Source: Parvibaculaceae bacterium (GTDB lineage: Bacteria; Pseudomonadota; Alphaproteobacteria; Parvibaculales; Parvibaculaceae). Taken from it: a stretch of 64,000 nucleotides of DNA. This document shows, piece by piece, positions 16,864-26,517 of the stretch. Both the position numbers and the translations under genes were made by a program. The DNA is taken from NCBI GenBank assembly GCA_019636015.1, contig JAHBYJ010000001.1, positions 1,612,001 to 1,676,000 of the forward strand, written 5' to 3'. Under the pieces are notes generated by a model, which was not told the origin of the DNA, did no database searches, and saw only the letters and a list, made by a program, of their open reading frames with translations. Numbering within the stretch: the first letter of the stretch is position 1; the number at the start of each line of letters is the position of its first letter.

Positions 16864-16956
16864 AACAGCGTAAACTAGGCCGCTTGAACACTCGCCAAAA
16901 CCGGTAAACTGTTGACTACACTGACAAATAAAATCTCCGTCGCGCCCATGATGGAT
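16864..16956 (+). repeat. Right direct repeat: live dusA 5' end
   Basis: This is the partner of 3661-3754, covering about 48 bases before the dusA start and its first 15 codons. The two copies are about 89% identical overall and identical over the last 23 bases. A possible promoter lies inside it (TTGAAC, 15 bases, TAAACT). Confidence 0.75.
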
Positions 16957-17907
16957 TGGACCGATCGCCATGACCGGTTCTTCCTGCGCCTCATTTCGCG
17001 CCGCGCACTTCTGTATACGGAGATGGTGACGACCGGTGCCGTGCTGCATGGCGACCGTCAGCGCCTGCTCGGTTTCGATGCGAGCGAGCATCCCGTTGCC
17101 GTGCAGCTCGGCGGCTCGGAGCCGGCCGAGCTTGCCGAGGCCGCGCGCATCGCCGCCGATTTCGGCTATGACGAAGTGAATCTGAATGTCGGCTGCCCGT
17201 CGGACCGCGTACAGTCTGGCCGCTTCGGCGCCTGTCTCATGCGCGAGCCGCATCTCGTTGCGCGCTGCGTCGAGGCGATGCGCCGCGCCGTCTCCATTCC
17301 CGTCACCGTGAAATGCCGTATCGGCGTCGACGAGCAGGAGCCGGAAGAGGCGCTGCCGGCCATGGCGCTTGCCCTGCGCGAAACCGGCTGCGAAACGCTG
17401 ATCGTCCATGCCCGCAAGGCCTGGCTCGAAGGGCTCTCGCCGAAGGAGAACCGCGACATTCCCCCGCTCGACTATCCGCTGGTCTATCGGCTGAAACAGG
17501 CCATGCCGGAGATGGAGATCGTCATCAATGGCGGCATCGCCACGCTCGACGAAGCGGCACAGCATCTGGCCTACGTCGATGGCGCCATGCTCGGCCGCGC
17601 CGCCTATCAGAATCCCTGGCTCCTCGCCGAAGTGGATGCACGCTTCTTTGGCGAGCGCGCATCGCCACTCTCGCGCCATGAGGTGCTCGAAGCCTTCCTG
17701 CCTTACGTGCAAAGAGAATTGGTGCATGGAACTCATCTCCACGCCATGACCCGCCATATACTGGGGCTCTTCCAGGGCCAGCCCGGCGCGCGTGCCTTCC
17801 GCCGCCACATCTCCGAAAATGCGCCGCGTGCCGGCGCCGGCATTGAAGTCATCCGCGAAGCCATGCAGAAAGTCTCCACTGTCCCCGCCGCTGCCGCCGC
17901 TCAATAG
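16912..17907 (+). CDS. dusA: tRNA-dihydrouridine synthase A
   Basis: This 331-residue flavoenzyme reduces uridines at position 20 of the tRNA D-loop. The N terminus ISVAPMMDWTDRHDR is diagnostic. The catalytic cysteine is in NLNVGCPSDRVQSGRFGAC, and FMN-contacting residues are in VTVKCRIGVDE and INGGIATLDEA. The best start is TTG 16912, which gives the usual few residues before VAPMMDW; the first ATG would cut into this motif. Its 5' end is duplicated at 3661. A TSUP permease follows after 14 bases. Confidence 0.93.
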   Translation: MTTLTNKISVAPMMDWTDRHDRFFLRLISRRALLYTEMVTTGAVLHGDRQRLLGFDASEHPVAVQLGGSEPAELAEAARIAADFGYDEVNLNVGCPSDRVQSGRFGACLMREPHLVARCVEAMRRAVSIPVTVKCRIGVDEQEPEEALPAMALALRETGCETLIVHARKAWLEGLSPKENRDIPPLDYPLVYRLKQAMPEMEIVINGGIATLDEAAQHLAYVDGAMLGRAAYQNPWLLAEVDARFFGERASPLSRHEVLEAFLPYVQRELVHGTHLHAMTRHILGLFQGQPGARAFRRHISENAPRAGAGIEVIREAMQKVSTVPAAAAAQ

Positions 17908-17921
17908 AGAACCGCCGCTCC

Positions 17922-18755
17922 ATGCCCATCGAATCCATGTCGCTCATCGAGCTCGCGCCTTTCGCGGCGGGCCTCATCGTCACGGGCCTTGTCGCGGGCG
18001 TGCTGGCGGGCCTGCTCGGCGTCGGCGGTGGTATCGTCATCGTGCCGGTGCTCTATCATGTGTTCACGCTGCTCGGCATCGACGAGACGGTGCGCATGCA
18101 CCTCGCCGTCGGTACCTCGCTCGGCACCATCATCCTCACCTCCATCCGCTCCGTCCGCGCCCATGCGAAGAAGGGTGCGGTCGATTGGGATATGCTGCGC
18201 TCATGGGCGCTGCCCGTTCTCGTCGGCGTCGTCAGCGGCACGCTGATCGCAGCTTACGTGAGTGGCGATGCGCTTACCGCTGTCTTCGCCACCATCGCGC
18301 TTCTCGTCGCCTTCAATCTCGCTTTCGGCAAGGAGAGCTGGCGCCTAGGCACGAAACTACCGGCCATGTCCGTGCAATATTCCGTCGCGAGCGTCATCGG
18401 CGTCCTCTCCGCGCTCATGGGCATTGGCGGCGGCACGTTCGCCGTGAGTTTCATGACGCTTTACGGCAAGGACGCGCGCGAAGCCGTGGCCACCTCGTCG
18501 GGCCTCGGCGTGCTGATCGCGGTGCCTGCGGTCATCGGCTTCATCTGGGCGGGGTGGAACGATCCGGCCCTGCCGCCTTTCAGCCTCGGCTATGTGAACC
18601 TTGTCGGCATGGCGCTCATCGCACCGCTCTCCGTTCTTGCCGCACCCTGGGGTGCCGCGCTAGCGCATGCGATCAGCCAGAAGGCGCTTATCCGCGCCTT
18701 CGCCTTTTTCCTTGTGCTGACATCCTTCCAGATGTTCTACCGGCTCTTCGGTTGA
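17922..18755 (+). CDS. TSUP/TauE-SafE family membrane permease
   Basis: This 277-residue protein of the TauE/SafE family moves small anions such as sulfite or sulfoacetate. It has eight or so hydrophobic segments arranged as two repeats, each with the family glycine motif: LAGLLGVGGGIVIVPVLY at residues 25-45 and SALMGIGGGTFAVSF near residue 165. It follows dusA closely and runs up to the convergent esterase gene. Substrate unknown. Confidence 0.85.
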   Translation: MPIESMSLIELAPFAAGLIVTGLVAGVLAGLLGVGGGIVIVPVLYHVFTLLGIDETVRMHLAVGTSLGTIILTSIRSVRAHAKKGAVDWDMLRSWALPVLVGVVSGTLIAAYVSGDALTAVFATIALLVAFNLAFGKESWRLGTKLPAMSVQYSVASVIGVLSALMGIGGGTFAVSFMTLYGKDAREAVATSSGLGVLIAVPAVIGFIWAGWNDPALPPFSLGYVNLVGMALIAPLSVLAAPWGAALAHAISQKALIRAFAFFLVLTSFQMFYRLFG

Positions 18756-18757
18756 TC

Positions 18758-19861
18758 TCAGCCGAGAAACCAGTCCGCGATCCGCGCATTCTCTTCCGAT
18801 GGATAGGTATGCGAAAGATCGGCAATTTCCCGGTAGGTCACATTGGCCCCTGCCGCCGACAGTTCGGAATAGGCCAGCCGCGCCATGTCGGCGGCGAACA
18901 GCCAGTCGAGCGCGCCATGAGTGATGTAGACCGGAAGTCCCGCAATCCGCGAAGGGCCCGCCATCCCCATCAGCATCGGATGCCATGCGGCTGAGACAGG
19001 CGCGAGATGCGTGAAGGGCCCGCCCGCAAGCCCAGCCAGATAGGTGAAGGTGCCGCCATCGCTCATGCCCGTGAGGAGAATGCGGCTCTCGTTCACGCGC
19101 CACGTCTCGCCCGCATGCGCCATCATGCGCGCTAGGCTCGTGCGGTCCGCTTCCGGCTCCATCAGCGACCATGTCGCATCGAGCGATGTCGGCGAGAGGA
19201 GGAGGCAACCGCGTGCCCGCGCCGTCCTGAGCCAGCTCCACAGGAAGCCGCGCCCATGCCCGCTGCCGCCATGACAGGCGACGATCAGCGGCAGTGCTGC
19301 CGTGCCGTCATAACTCTCCGGTACATAAAGCGAGAAGCCGCCGCGATCTCCCTTCGCATTGCCGAAGTGATGCACGCCCGTGTCCGTGCGCGCCGCGCCC
19401 TCCGTTAGCCGCCCGATCAGGGCCGCATCGTTGCGCCTGTCGTCGTCGAGGAAGAAACGGCTCACAGGCGCCAGCATCGGCGAAACGGGATAGAGCGCCT
19501 CCATCGCTCTGGGAGCATGGCGGAGCGCGCGATAGGCGGCGAAGACAGGTCCGCCTGCCGCGGCTGCCTCCCGGTCATCCGCCGCTAAGCGCAGCTCCTC
19601 AAACGCCGCTTCCGTCTCGTCCGCCGCCTCGCGCACATGCGCGGCGAAGGCGCGAAGCTCCTCCGGCCAGTCGATCGTGTCAAAGGGCGACCGCGCTTCC
19701 TTCAGCTTCGCCGCGATGGGCGCGGCCTGCTCGGCCAGCGAGGGCAGCAGCGGCGGATGCAGATGCCGCGCGATGAACACCATCGCGTCCATCCCCTGCA
19801 ACAGCGCCGACAGTAGCATGTCGATCGCGTCGATCAGTTTTTCCTGAGGCGTGGCGGGCAT
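18758..19861 (-). CDS. Alpha/beta hydrolase (esterase / dienelactone hydrolase-like)
   Basis: This is a 367-residue protein whose N-terminal 150 residues are helical with no recognised domain, followed by an alpha/beta hydrolase. The nucleophile elbow is LLTGMSDGGTF, the oxyanion region is IVACHGGSGHGRGF, the acid is in ITHGALDWLF, and the catalytic histidine is in LSHTYP near the end. I chose the start at 19861 (MPATPQEK) because the longer frame adds an Arg-rich leader. It converges on the TSUP gene with two bases between them. Confidence 0.75.
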   Translation of the reverse strand: MPATPQEKLIDAIDMLLSALLQGMDAMVFIARHLHPPLLPSLAEQAAPIAAKLKEARSPFDTIDWPEELRAFAAHVREAADETEAAFEELRLAADDREAAAAGGPVFAAYRALRHAPRAMEALYPVSPMLAPVSRFFLDDDRRNDAALIGRLTEGAARTDTGVHHFGNAKGDRGGFSLYVPESYDGTAALPLIVACHGGSGHGRGFLWSWLRTARARGCLLLSPTSLDATWSLMEPEADRTSLARMMAHAGETWRVNESRILLTGMSDGGTFTYLAGLAGGPFTHLAPVSAAWHPMLMGMAGPSRIAGLPVYITHGALDWLFAADMARLAYSELSAAGANVTYREIADLSHTYPSEENARIADWFLG

Positions 19862-19965
19862 GAATCCCGTCTCCCGGTCCGTTCGTCTTTTGCCAAAGAG
19901 TGACCGCCGGTGGAGAGGAAGGCAAGCACCCCTCAATTCTTCCAGCCGCACGCGCCGCTGCAAGC

Positions 19966-22900
19966 TCAGAAGTCGACCGTCAGCCGCGCCTGCAGGCCGA
20001 GTGCCGCCGTGCTTTGGGACAATTGCACATCGCTCGACAGGCCGAAGCGCGCGGCATGGCCTATCGCCATTTCGGCGCTCGCCTTCGCCACCAGCGCATT
20101 GCGGGCAACGGGCAGGCCGTCGATGCGATAGGCGCCGCTGCCGTCGATCTGGAAATCACTTCGGGGCGTCGTGTCGCCCGAAGCCCGCTGCCAGCCCAGC
20201 ATGCCCTTGACGGTGGTCTCTGTCGTGCCGACGCGGAAGGCATCGTTCAGATGCACGCCGAGCGTCGACAGAACGAGCCTGGTGTCGCCGCCATGCGCGG
20301 TCAGCGCCGCCGCCCCGCCGCTTTCGCTGAAATCGCCCGTGCGATTGTCCACATAGCCGATATTAACGAACGGCTGAACCTTGTCCTTCGTCGCGGCGAT
20401 GCGATAGCTTGCCTCGCCGAAAACCTGTGTCGTCCGGGCGTGATAGTCGGCATTCAGGTGGTCGCGGAGACCGGCGAAATTCACTGTCCGGCTCGCCGAA
20501 ACATGGTGCCATGTGCGCGTCGCACCAAGTTTGAACGACATCTGGCCGGGGAACATGCCTGCATAGAGACCGAGATGATAGTCGTCGCTCGTCGCCGACG
20601 ATGCCCGGTCGTTCATCTCGAAATGCGAAGCGCCATATCCGGCAAGCAGGCCCACCCGCAGGACGTCGTCAAGCGTAGTATCCACGCCAAAGAGCATGCC
20701 GCCCATCAGGCGGTTCATGGAAGCCACGTCGGCGGCGCTTTCATTATGTGCCCATGCACCGATCGCGCTGCTCCAGAATCGTGTGGAATTCGCGCCGCAA
20801 TTTTCATCGGCATCGCTTCTTTGCGCGCGGGTGCCGGTGCAGGGCGCGTCCTGCAGCCGGCCGATCATCGCATTGCGCAGATGGCGGCTGTCTTCCAGCA
20901 TTGCGCCCGCCATGGAGGGATAAATCTCGCCGGTCAATTGCTGCAGGGCGGAGCCCAGTGCCGCGAAACTCGGCGCGTTCGTCAGCGCGGAAAACACCTG
21001 GCCGGTCGCCCCCGCCTGAACGGCGTTCGCCAGCACCTGCTGATTTGGGGATGAGTTCTGCACGCCCGCATTCAGCGACATCACCTGCTCCACCTGCAGG
21101 TAGCCGACATCCGGTCCGTAATAATCCGCGAGCGCAAGGAAAGGTGAGATGGCAAGATCGCCCGTCACGATATAGCTACCGGTCACGCCGCCGCTGGCGC
21201 TCAGAAACACATATTGCGTCCCGACCTGATAAGGCGCATTACCGACCCGGTTGATATTGAGAATTGCGCCATTGTCGATGGTCGCTATGCCGCTGACATT
21301 GATCTGGTCGTATAGCCCGCTATCCGTATCGATCTCGGCAACGAAGGTCGATCCCGAGACCTGCGTATAGTCGCCAACGATATTCAGCACGCCCGGGCTG
21401 TTGCCCGGCGCAACGGTTCCTTCCACCACAACATCGCCAAAGATCGTGCCGGAACCGCCGAGCAGCGCGCCGAGGCTCACATGGACATCGCTGGTGAGCG
21501 TGCCCTGGCCATCGATGCCGATAATGAGCCCACCCGCCGTTACATTCGTCTGTTGGGCCAGCAAGTCCCGGTCGACGGTCCATGTGCCCGCACCCTGCTT
21601 GGTCAGCAGGCCGCCGAAGAAAAAGTTTCCCGTCACCGCATCGGAAAGGAGCTGGTCGCCCGCGCCGTCGAATGTCAGCGTCGAGCCCGCGCGGTCGTTG
21701 ATATGGAGATCGCCGTCGATACTGCCACCAGCAAAAAGAATGACATCGTTGTCGTGATTGTCGCTCAACGCGACGCCGCCAGTGACGCTGCCGGCATTGC
21801 TCACCACAGTACCGCCGTCATCGGCAAAGATGCCGCCATTGATCGCCGAGCCTGCGCCATTGGTCACGTTGCCGCCCTGAATCAATACGATGGCGACGTC
21901 GTCCGCGACGATCATTGCGCCGTCTGTGTTGACAATTGTGCCCGGACCGCCCTGCAGCCAGATACCCGCCGTCGCGCCCCTGATCGTACTGCCTTCCCCG
22001 CTATTGGTGACATTGCCGCCATTGAAGCTCACAGCGCCCATTCCGGTATCGCCGATGATCGTCGCTCCACCCTCATTCAGGAGTTCGGTCGAGATATCGA
22101 GCAGGACACCGTTTTCGCCGCCACGCATGGTCGCGCCATTGGAATTGGTTACCGACCCGCCGCCAGCCCATGTCTGCACGGCCGTGCCGTCGGACGTGAT
22201 GGCGCTGCCGCTGCCCGTATTCGTGATGTCCGCGCCCGTACCTTCCACACCGCGGAATGTACCGAAGATCGTCGCACCACTTTCATTGCCAAGCATGCCG
22301 CCATTCACGAGCACCACGCCGATGCCGTCATTGTTCGTGGCACCGATCCGTGCCCCAGTCGAGTTGATCACGCTGCCGCCATTCTCGAGGCTGATCGCCA
22401 CACTACCGCCGGTGATGCTTGCGTCGTCACGATTGATGATGGTCGCTGCCTCATCGGCGCGGATTGCCGCGCCGTCGCCGTGGATCAGAGTGTCTTCGCC
22501 TTCATTGGTGAAGCTGCCGCCTTCCTTCATCCACGCGCCAAAGCGCAGGCCGGAAATCGATGCCCCTGCCGAATTCGTGATGGTCGCCGAACCTTCTGCA
22601 TAAATGGCGTCGGCTTCCGTCACAATGCCGGAGCCCATCGCGGCGATGGTGCTGCCCGCACCTATGTTGATTACGGTGTAGTCCTGGTTCTCGCGCAGCA
22701 GAAGCCCCGCTACCACACCGTTGATGATGCCGCCGGATCGATTGGTGACTGAGCCGCCGGAATCCATGTCGATGGCCGTACCGGCGAGGCTGTTGATCGC
22801 CGCGCCGGTCTGGTTGGTCACCTCGCCGCGGCCGCCTTCAAACACGATGCCGTAGGAATTGGCCGCAATTTCCGCGCCGCCCTCGTTCAGCACCGTGCCT

Positions 22901-23838
22901 TCCGTGAAAAAGAAGCCTGCGCCTGCGTAGTCGCCAGTGATGGAAGCCTTGTCCGAATTTGTCAGGGCGAACACGCTGTCGATGTCGAACTGGTTGAAGG
23001 TCACGGCGTAGTTGCCGCCGGTAATGCTGGAGCCCTCGCCGCTGTTCGTCACGCTGCCATAGATCCAGACTTCAACACCCGTGCTCACGGCGCCGCTCGC
23101 CAGAATGGAAGCGCCGCCGGTGTTCTGGACATCGCCGCCGTCATACATATCGACGCCAATATCGGTACCCTCGATTTCGGCGCCATTTTCGTTGAGCAGC
23201 ACGGCTCCGCCCTGTGTCCGCGCGCCGGTACCGCCGCCGCTGATCTTGCTGCCCGCGCCGGTGTTCGTGATGTCGCCAAAGATATCGGCGCCCGTTGTGG
23301 CGCCATGAATGGCCGCGCCGTCTGCATTGGTAAGTGAGCTGCCCGTACCCCGGATTTCGACGCCGGTATCGCCATTGATGCTGGTGCCGGCGCCCGTGTT
23401 AAGCACCGTGCCCTCCTCATTCAGCAAGATGCCGGTATCGTCCACGGTGATCGTGCCGCCGGCCTGGTTGATCACCCGGCCAAGGCCTGTATTGCCGTCA
23501 ACGCCATTGACACCGGCGCCGGCACGAAAGATCGTCCCTTCATTGATGAGCAGGCCCCCGTTGTCGAGGATGATATCCTTGCTGAACGTCACGCCTGAAT
23601 TGATTTTCAGCGTCGCGTCTTCATCGGCCGAATTGTCCACCACCACCCGGTCTTCGGGAACGTCGCCCGGCGCGTTGACGGTGAAGGTGCCGCTCGTCAC
23701 GTTGAGATCCGCGGCGCGGGCGGGCAGGGCGGTTGCCGCATGGCAAGCCGCAACCGACAGGATTGTTGCCAGCAATGCGATGGACCGGTGGAGATTGGGC
23801 TTGTCTGGGTTTGTCGGCCGGAATCTTCCAATCGGCAT
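19966..23838 (-). CDS. Large autotransporter (type V secretion) with beta-helix passenger
   Basis: This 1290-residue type Va secreted protein starts with a signal sequence ending near ALPARAAD. The passenger (about residues 45-1000) is built of many short imperfect repeats with the pattern TNxxGGxI or NxGxGSxI, as in pectate-lyase-like beta-helices. A VEGTVAPGNSPGVLNI segment is typical of the passenger end. The last about 260 residues form the outer-membrane beta-barrel and end in VDF with a terminal Phe. It is divergent from the regulator at 23981. Adhesion is a guess; the passenger function cannot be read. Confidence 0.88.
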   Translation of the reverse strand: MPIGRFRPTNPDKPNLHRSIALLATILSVAACHAATALPARAADLNVTSGTFTVNAPGDVPEDRVVVDNSADEDATLKINSGVTFSKDIILDNGGLLINEGTIFRAGAGVNGVDGNTGLGRVINQAGGTITVDDTGILLNEEGTVLNTGAGTSINGDTGVEIRGTGSSLTNADGAAIHGATTGADIFGDITNTGAGSKISGGGTGARTQGGAVLLNENGAEIEGTDIGVDMYDGGDVQNTGGASILASGAVSTGVEVWIYGSVTNSGEGSSITGGNYAVTFNQFDIDSVFALTNSDKASITGDYAGAGFFFTEGTVLNEGGAEIAANSYGIVFEGGRGEVTNQTGAAINSLAGTAIDMDSGGSVTNRSGGIINGVVAGLLLRENQDYTVINIGAGSTIAAMGSGIVTEADAIYAEGSATITNSAGASISGLRFGAWMKEGGSFTNEGEDTLIHGDGAAIRADEAATIINRDDASITGGSVAISLENGGSVINSTGARIGATNNDGIGVVLVNGGMLGNESGATIFGTFRGVEGTGADITNTGSGSAITSDGTAVQTWAGGGSVTNSNGATMRGGENGVLLDISTELLNEGGATIIGDTGMGAVSFNGGNVTNSGEGSTIRGATAGIWLQGGPGTIVNTDGAMIVADDVAIVLIQGGNVTNGAGSAINGGIFADDGGTVVSNAGSVTGGVALSDNHDNDVILFAGGSIDGDLHINDRAGSTLTFDGAGDQLLSDAVTGNFFFGGLLTKQGAGTWTVDRDLLAQQTNVTAGGLIIGIDGQGTLTSDVHVSLGALLGGSGTIFGDVVVEGTVAPGNSPGVLNIVGDYTQVSGSTFVAEIDTDSGLYDQINVSGIATIDNGAILNINRVGNAPYQVGTQYVFLSASGGVTGSYIVTGDLAISPFLALADYYGPDVGYLQVEQVMSLNAGVQNSSPNQQVLANAVQAGATGQVFSALTNAPSFAALGSALQQLTGEIYPSMAGAMLEDSRHLRNAMIGRLQDAPCTGTRAQRSDADENCGANSTRFWSSAIGAWAHNESAADVASMNRLMGGMLFGVDTTLDDVLRVGLLAGYGASHFEMNDRASSATSDDYHLGLYAGMFPGQMSFKLGATRTWHHVSASRTVNFAGLRDHLNADYHARTTQVFGEASYRIAATKDKVQPFVNIGYVDNRTGDFSESGGAAALTAHGGDTRLVLSTLGVHLNDAFRVGTTETTVKGMLGWQRASGDTTPRSDFQIDGSGAYRIDGLPVARNALVAKASAEMAIGHAARFGLSSDVQLSQSTAALGLQARLTVDF

Positions 23839-23980
23839 CGCGCTGCCTCACATTCTATTCATCCTGAAAACGCGCTCTGCGGCGATCGAGAATCATCCGA
23901 TTTTGCGCTTTCTTATGAGTAATTGTTTGAGCACACTGATGCGCGTTCAAAAACGCACCTGATCTTTCAGTTGGCGGTAC

Positions 23981-24847
23981 ATGACAAGCGTTGATATCGA
24001 GAAATCATCCGCTTTGGATGAAGCGAAGCTGCGGCAGAAGGCGCAGACATTTTGTGAGTCGCCACTTTTTCCCAGGGTCATGCGCGACTATACAGCGGCG
24101 CTCGTTGCTTTTCGCCGGGACCCTCGCGTGGTCAACAAACTCATTTCACAGGAAGCGCGCTACCGTGTGGTCAATCATCTCTTGAGTCTTCACGCCGGAA
24201 AAATGCTGGCGGGCGGCGCGGGCGGCGTCACCTATGGCGAGATGCTGGGCCTCTGCTCTGCATTTCCGGAAGTTGGTTCGCGTGTGCTGAAAACCATGCT
24301 GTCCATGTTGGTATTGACCGGCTTTGCCTCTTCCAGACGCGATCCCGCCGATCGTCGTGTGAAGATTTACACGCCATCTGCCAAACTCGTCGCCGTCGCC
24401 TGCTCACGCCTTGCCCCCATCGTCGATGCCTTGCAGGTACTGGAGCCTGATGTTCCGCACGCCGCCGCGCTGCGTAACGATCCCACATTCTGGATGCGCG
24501 CTATCCATCGCAATGGCCGCCCGCAGCTTGATAGCGAAGTGCTGCATAGTCATATGCCCGAATTCATCGCCTTTGCCGCCGGGCGCGAAGGGGCGGCGCA
24601 GATCGTCTATGCCGTCATGCTGGCAGACATGGACGCCGCCCCATTGCCGAGCCGCTCTGCACTCGCCAGGCAATTCCGCCTGTCCAAGACCCAGGTCTGG
24701 TCTGTCTTCGCAGAGGGCGAGCGGCTGGGCTATTTCGCGGCGGGAGATGGCACGGCGCCCGTGGCGACAGATAAACTGCACCGCCAATATACCGAATGGA
24801 CGGCTCTCGAACTCGCCCTCTGCTCCGGCATCTTGGCGGAGATATGA
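23981..24847 (+). CDS. Probable transcription regulator with two winged-helix-like segments
   Basis: This is a 288-residue protein of no family I can name. Residues about 85-135 look like a MarR-type winged helix, with recognition helix VGSRVLKTMLSMLVLTGF and a wing DPADRRVKIYTPSAK. A second helix-turn-helix with its own short wing follows near residues 225-255 (SRSALARQFRLSKTQVWSVF). Duplicated DNA-binding domains suggest a regulator. It is divergent from the autotransporter across 142 bases and may control it. Confidence 0.55.
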   Translation: MTSVDIEKSSALDEAKLRQKAQTFCESPLFPRVMRDYTAALVAFRRDPRVVNKLISQEARYRVVNHLLSLHAGKMLAGGAGGVTYGEMLGLCSAFPEVGSRVLKTMLSMLVLTGFASSRRDPADRRVKIYTPSAKLVAVACSRLAPIVDALQVLEPDVPHAAALRNDPTFWMRAIHRNGRPQLDSEVLHSHMPEFIAFAAGREGAAQIVYAVMLADMDAAPLPSRSALARQFRLSKTQVWSVFAEGERLGYFAAGDGTAPVATDKLHRQYTEWTALELALCSGILAEI

Positions 24848-24899
24848 GCGGCGGCCGGCATTGTCCCTTCCCTTGAGGGGAGGGTCGGATGCTACCGCT

Positions 24900-26402
24900 T
24901 CAGATCTTCTGGTCGTATTCGCCGACTTCCGGCTGCGCCGAGAGGTGCTTGTCGATTTCGGCGAAGATGGCGCGCATGTTGGCTTCCGATGCCGGGCTCT
25001 CGACCACGACCACGAGGCCCGGCTTGTTGGACGACGCGCGCACAAGGCCCCAGGTTCCGTCTTCCACCGTCACGCGCACGCCGTTCACCGTCACCACGTC
25101 GCGGATCTTCTGGCCGATGAGCCGCTCGCCCTTTTCGGCCATGCCGGAAAAGAGCTTCACCATCCGCTCCACGACTTCATATTTCTTCTCATCCGCGCAA
25201 TAGGGCGACATGGTGGGCGAGCCCCAGGTCTTGGGCAGCGCCTCGCGCAGTTCGGACATTTTCTTCGTCGGGTTGCGGTCCAGCATGTCGCAGATCGCGA
25301 TCGCCGAGACGAGCCCGTCGTCATAGCCGCGCCCGATCGGTGGATTGAAGAAATAGTGTCCGGACTTCTCGAAGCCGACCAGCGCCTTCAGTTCATGCGC
25401 GCGCCGCTTGATGTAGGAGTGCCCGGTCTTCCAGTAGTCCGTCTTCGCGCCATTGGCGATGAGAACGGGATCGGTGAGGAAGAGCCCGGTCGATTTCACA
25501 TCGACTACGAATTGGGCGTTCGCATGCTGCGCAGACAAATCCCGCGCGAGCATCACGCCCACCTTGTCGGCGAAGATTTCCTCGCCCGTGTCGTCCACCA
25601 CGCCGCAGCGGTCGCCGTCGCCGTCGAAACCAAGGCCCACATCGGCGCCCGTTTCCTTCACCTTGGCCGCCAGTGCATGGAGCATTTCCATGTCTTCCGG
25701 GTTCGGATTGTAGCGCGGGAATGTCCAGTCGAGTTCGCAATCGAGCGGGATCACCTCGACGCCGATGCCTTCGAGAACCTTCGGCGCAAAGGCGCCGGCC
25801 GTGCCGTTGCCGCAGGCCGCGACAACGCGGAGCTTCCGCTTCACCTTCGGCCGGTCGGTGAGATCGGCGATATAGCGCGCCGCCATGTCCTCCACGCGGA
25901 TATAGCGCCCGCCATCGCGCGGTTTGCCATTGCCCGAAAGCACGATCTCCTTCAGCCGGCTCATCTCGTCCGGCCCGAAGGTGAGCGGCCGCTGAGCGCC
26001 CATCTTCACGCCCGTCCAGCCGTTTTCATTGTGGCTTGCCGTCACCATGGCGACGCAGGGCACATCGAGCGCGAATTGCGAGAAATAGGCGACAGGCGAA
26101 AGCGCGAGCCCGATATCGTGCACCTCGCAGCCCGCATTCATCAGCCCGATGATGAGCGCCTGCTTGATCGAGGCGGAATAGGAACGGAAATCGTGGCCCA
26201 CCGCGATCTTCGGGTTCACGCCCATCTCATGGATCAGCGTGCCGAGCCCGAGCCCCAGCGCCTGCACACCGACGAGGTTGATTTCCTTCTCGAAGAGCCA
26301 CCGCGCGTCATACTCGCGAAAGCCGTTCGGCGAGACGAGCGGCAGGTTCTCGAATTCGGGCGTATTGGGCTTCAGGTCGGCGCGGGGGGTGAGCGGCATC
26401 AA
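24900..26402 (-). CDS. Phosphomannomutase/phosphoglucomutase
   Basis: This 500-residue enzyme of the alpha-D-phosphohexomutase superfamily interconverts hexose 1- and 6-phosphates. The active-site phosphoserine loop is TASHNENGWTGVK near residue 123, and the metal loop is FDGDGDRCGVVDD near residue 265. The sugar-recognition loop is GFEKSGHYFF and the C-terminal phosphate-binding region is RASSNKPGL. It likely supplies GDP-mannose or glucose-1-phosphate for surface polysaccharide. It converges with the regulator at 23981; the spacer holds a GC-rich hairpin (about 24867-24886). Confidence 0.9.
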   Translation of the reverse strand: MMPLTPRADLKPNTPEFENLPLVSPNGFREYDARWLFEKEINLVGVQALGLGLGTLIHEMGVNPKIAVGHDFRSYSASIKQALIIGLMNAGCEVHDIGLALSPVAYFSQFALDVPCVAMVTASHNENGWTGVKMGAQRPLTFGPDEMSRLKEIVLSGNGKPRDGGRYIRVEDMAARYIADLTDRPKVKRKLRVVAACGNGTAGAFAPKVLEGIGVEVIPLDCELDWTFPRYNPNPEDMEMLHALAAKVKETGADVGLGFDGDGDRCGVVDDTGEEIFADKVGVMLARDLSAQHANAQFVVDVKSTGLFLTDPVLIANGAKTDYWKTGHSYIKRRAHELKALVGFEKSGHYFFNPPIGRGYDDGLVSAIAICDMLDRNPTKKMSELREALPKTWGSPTMSPYCADEKKYEVVERMVKLFSGMAEKGERLIGQKIRDVVTVNGVRVTVEDGTWGLVRASSNKPGLVVVVESPASEANMRAIFAEIDKHLSAQPEVGEYDQKI

Positions 26403-26517
26403 GGTCTCCGGACGGCGGAAAAGTTGGGGTTGTGCGGTTATATACCCGAACGGCGGGGGAGGGGATAAGTTGCGGGAGCCCGATATCTGGGCCCCGATTG
26501 CGGCAGCAGTTGGGCTT

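Larger units (their letters stand above)
3661..16956. mobile_element. Possible old dusA-site genomic island carrying nitrate assimilation
   Basis: The whole mobA-to-cobA block lies between two direct copies of the dusA 5' end (3661-3754 and 16864-16956). Islands with dusA-specific integrases are known to insert in the 5' end of this gene and to supply a replacement 5' end, leaving the original fragment upstream. That matches the layout. Against a recent insertion, no integrase or transposase gene is visible between the repeats and base composition resembles the surroundings. An ancient, immobilised island or a simple segmental duplication both fit. Confidence 0.45.

Noticed and set aside
15508..17904. 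798-codon minus-strand frame opposite the SUMT and dusA genes
   Set aside because: No domain resemblance and it spans two well-identified plus-strand genes and the dusA repeat.
19966..23838. Passenger repeats as a CRISPR or DNA tandem array
   Set aside because: The repetition is at protein level (beta-helix turns) with varied codons; there are no equal-length spacers or identical DNA repeats.
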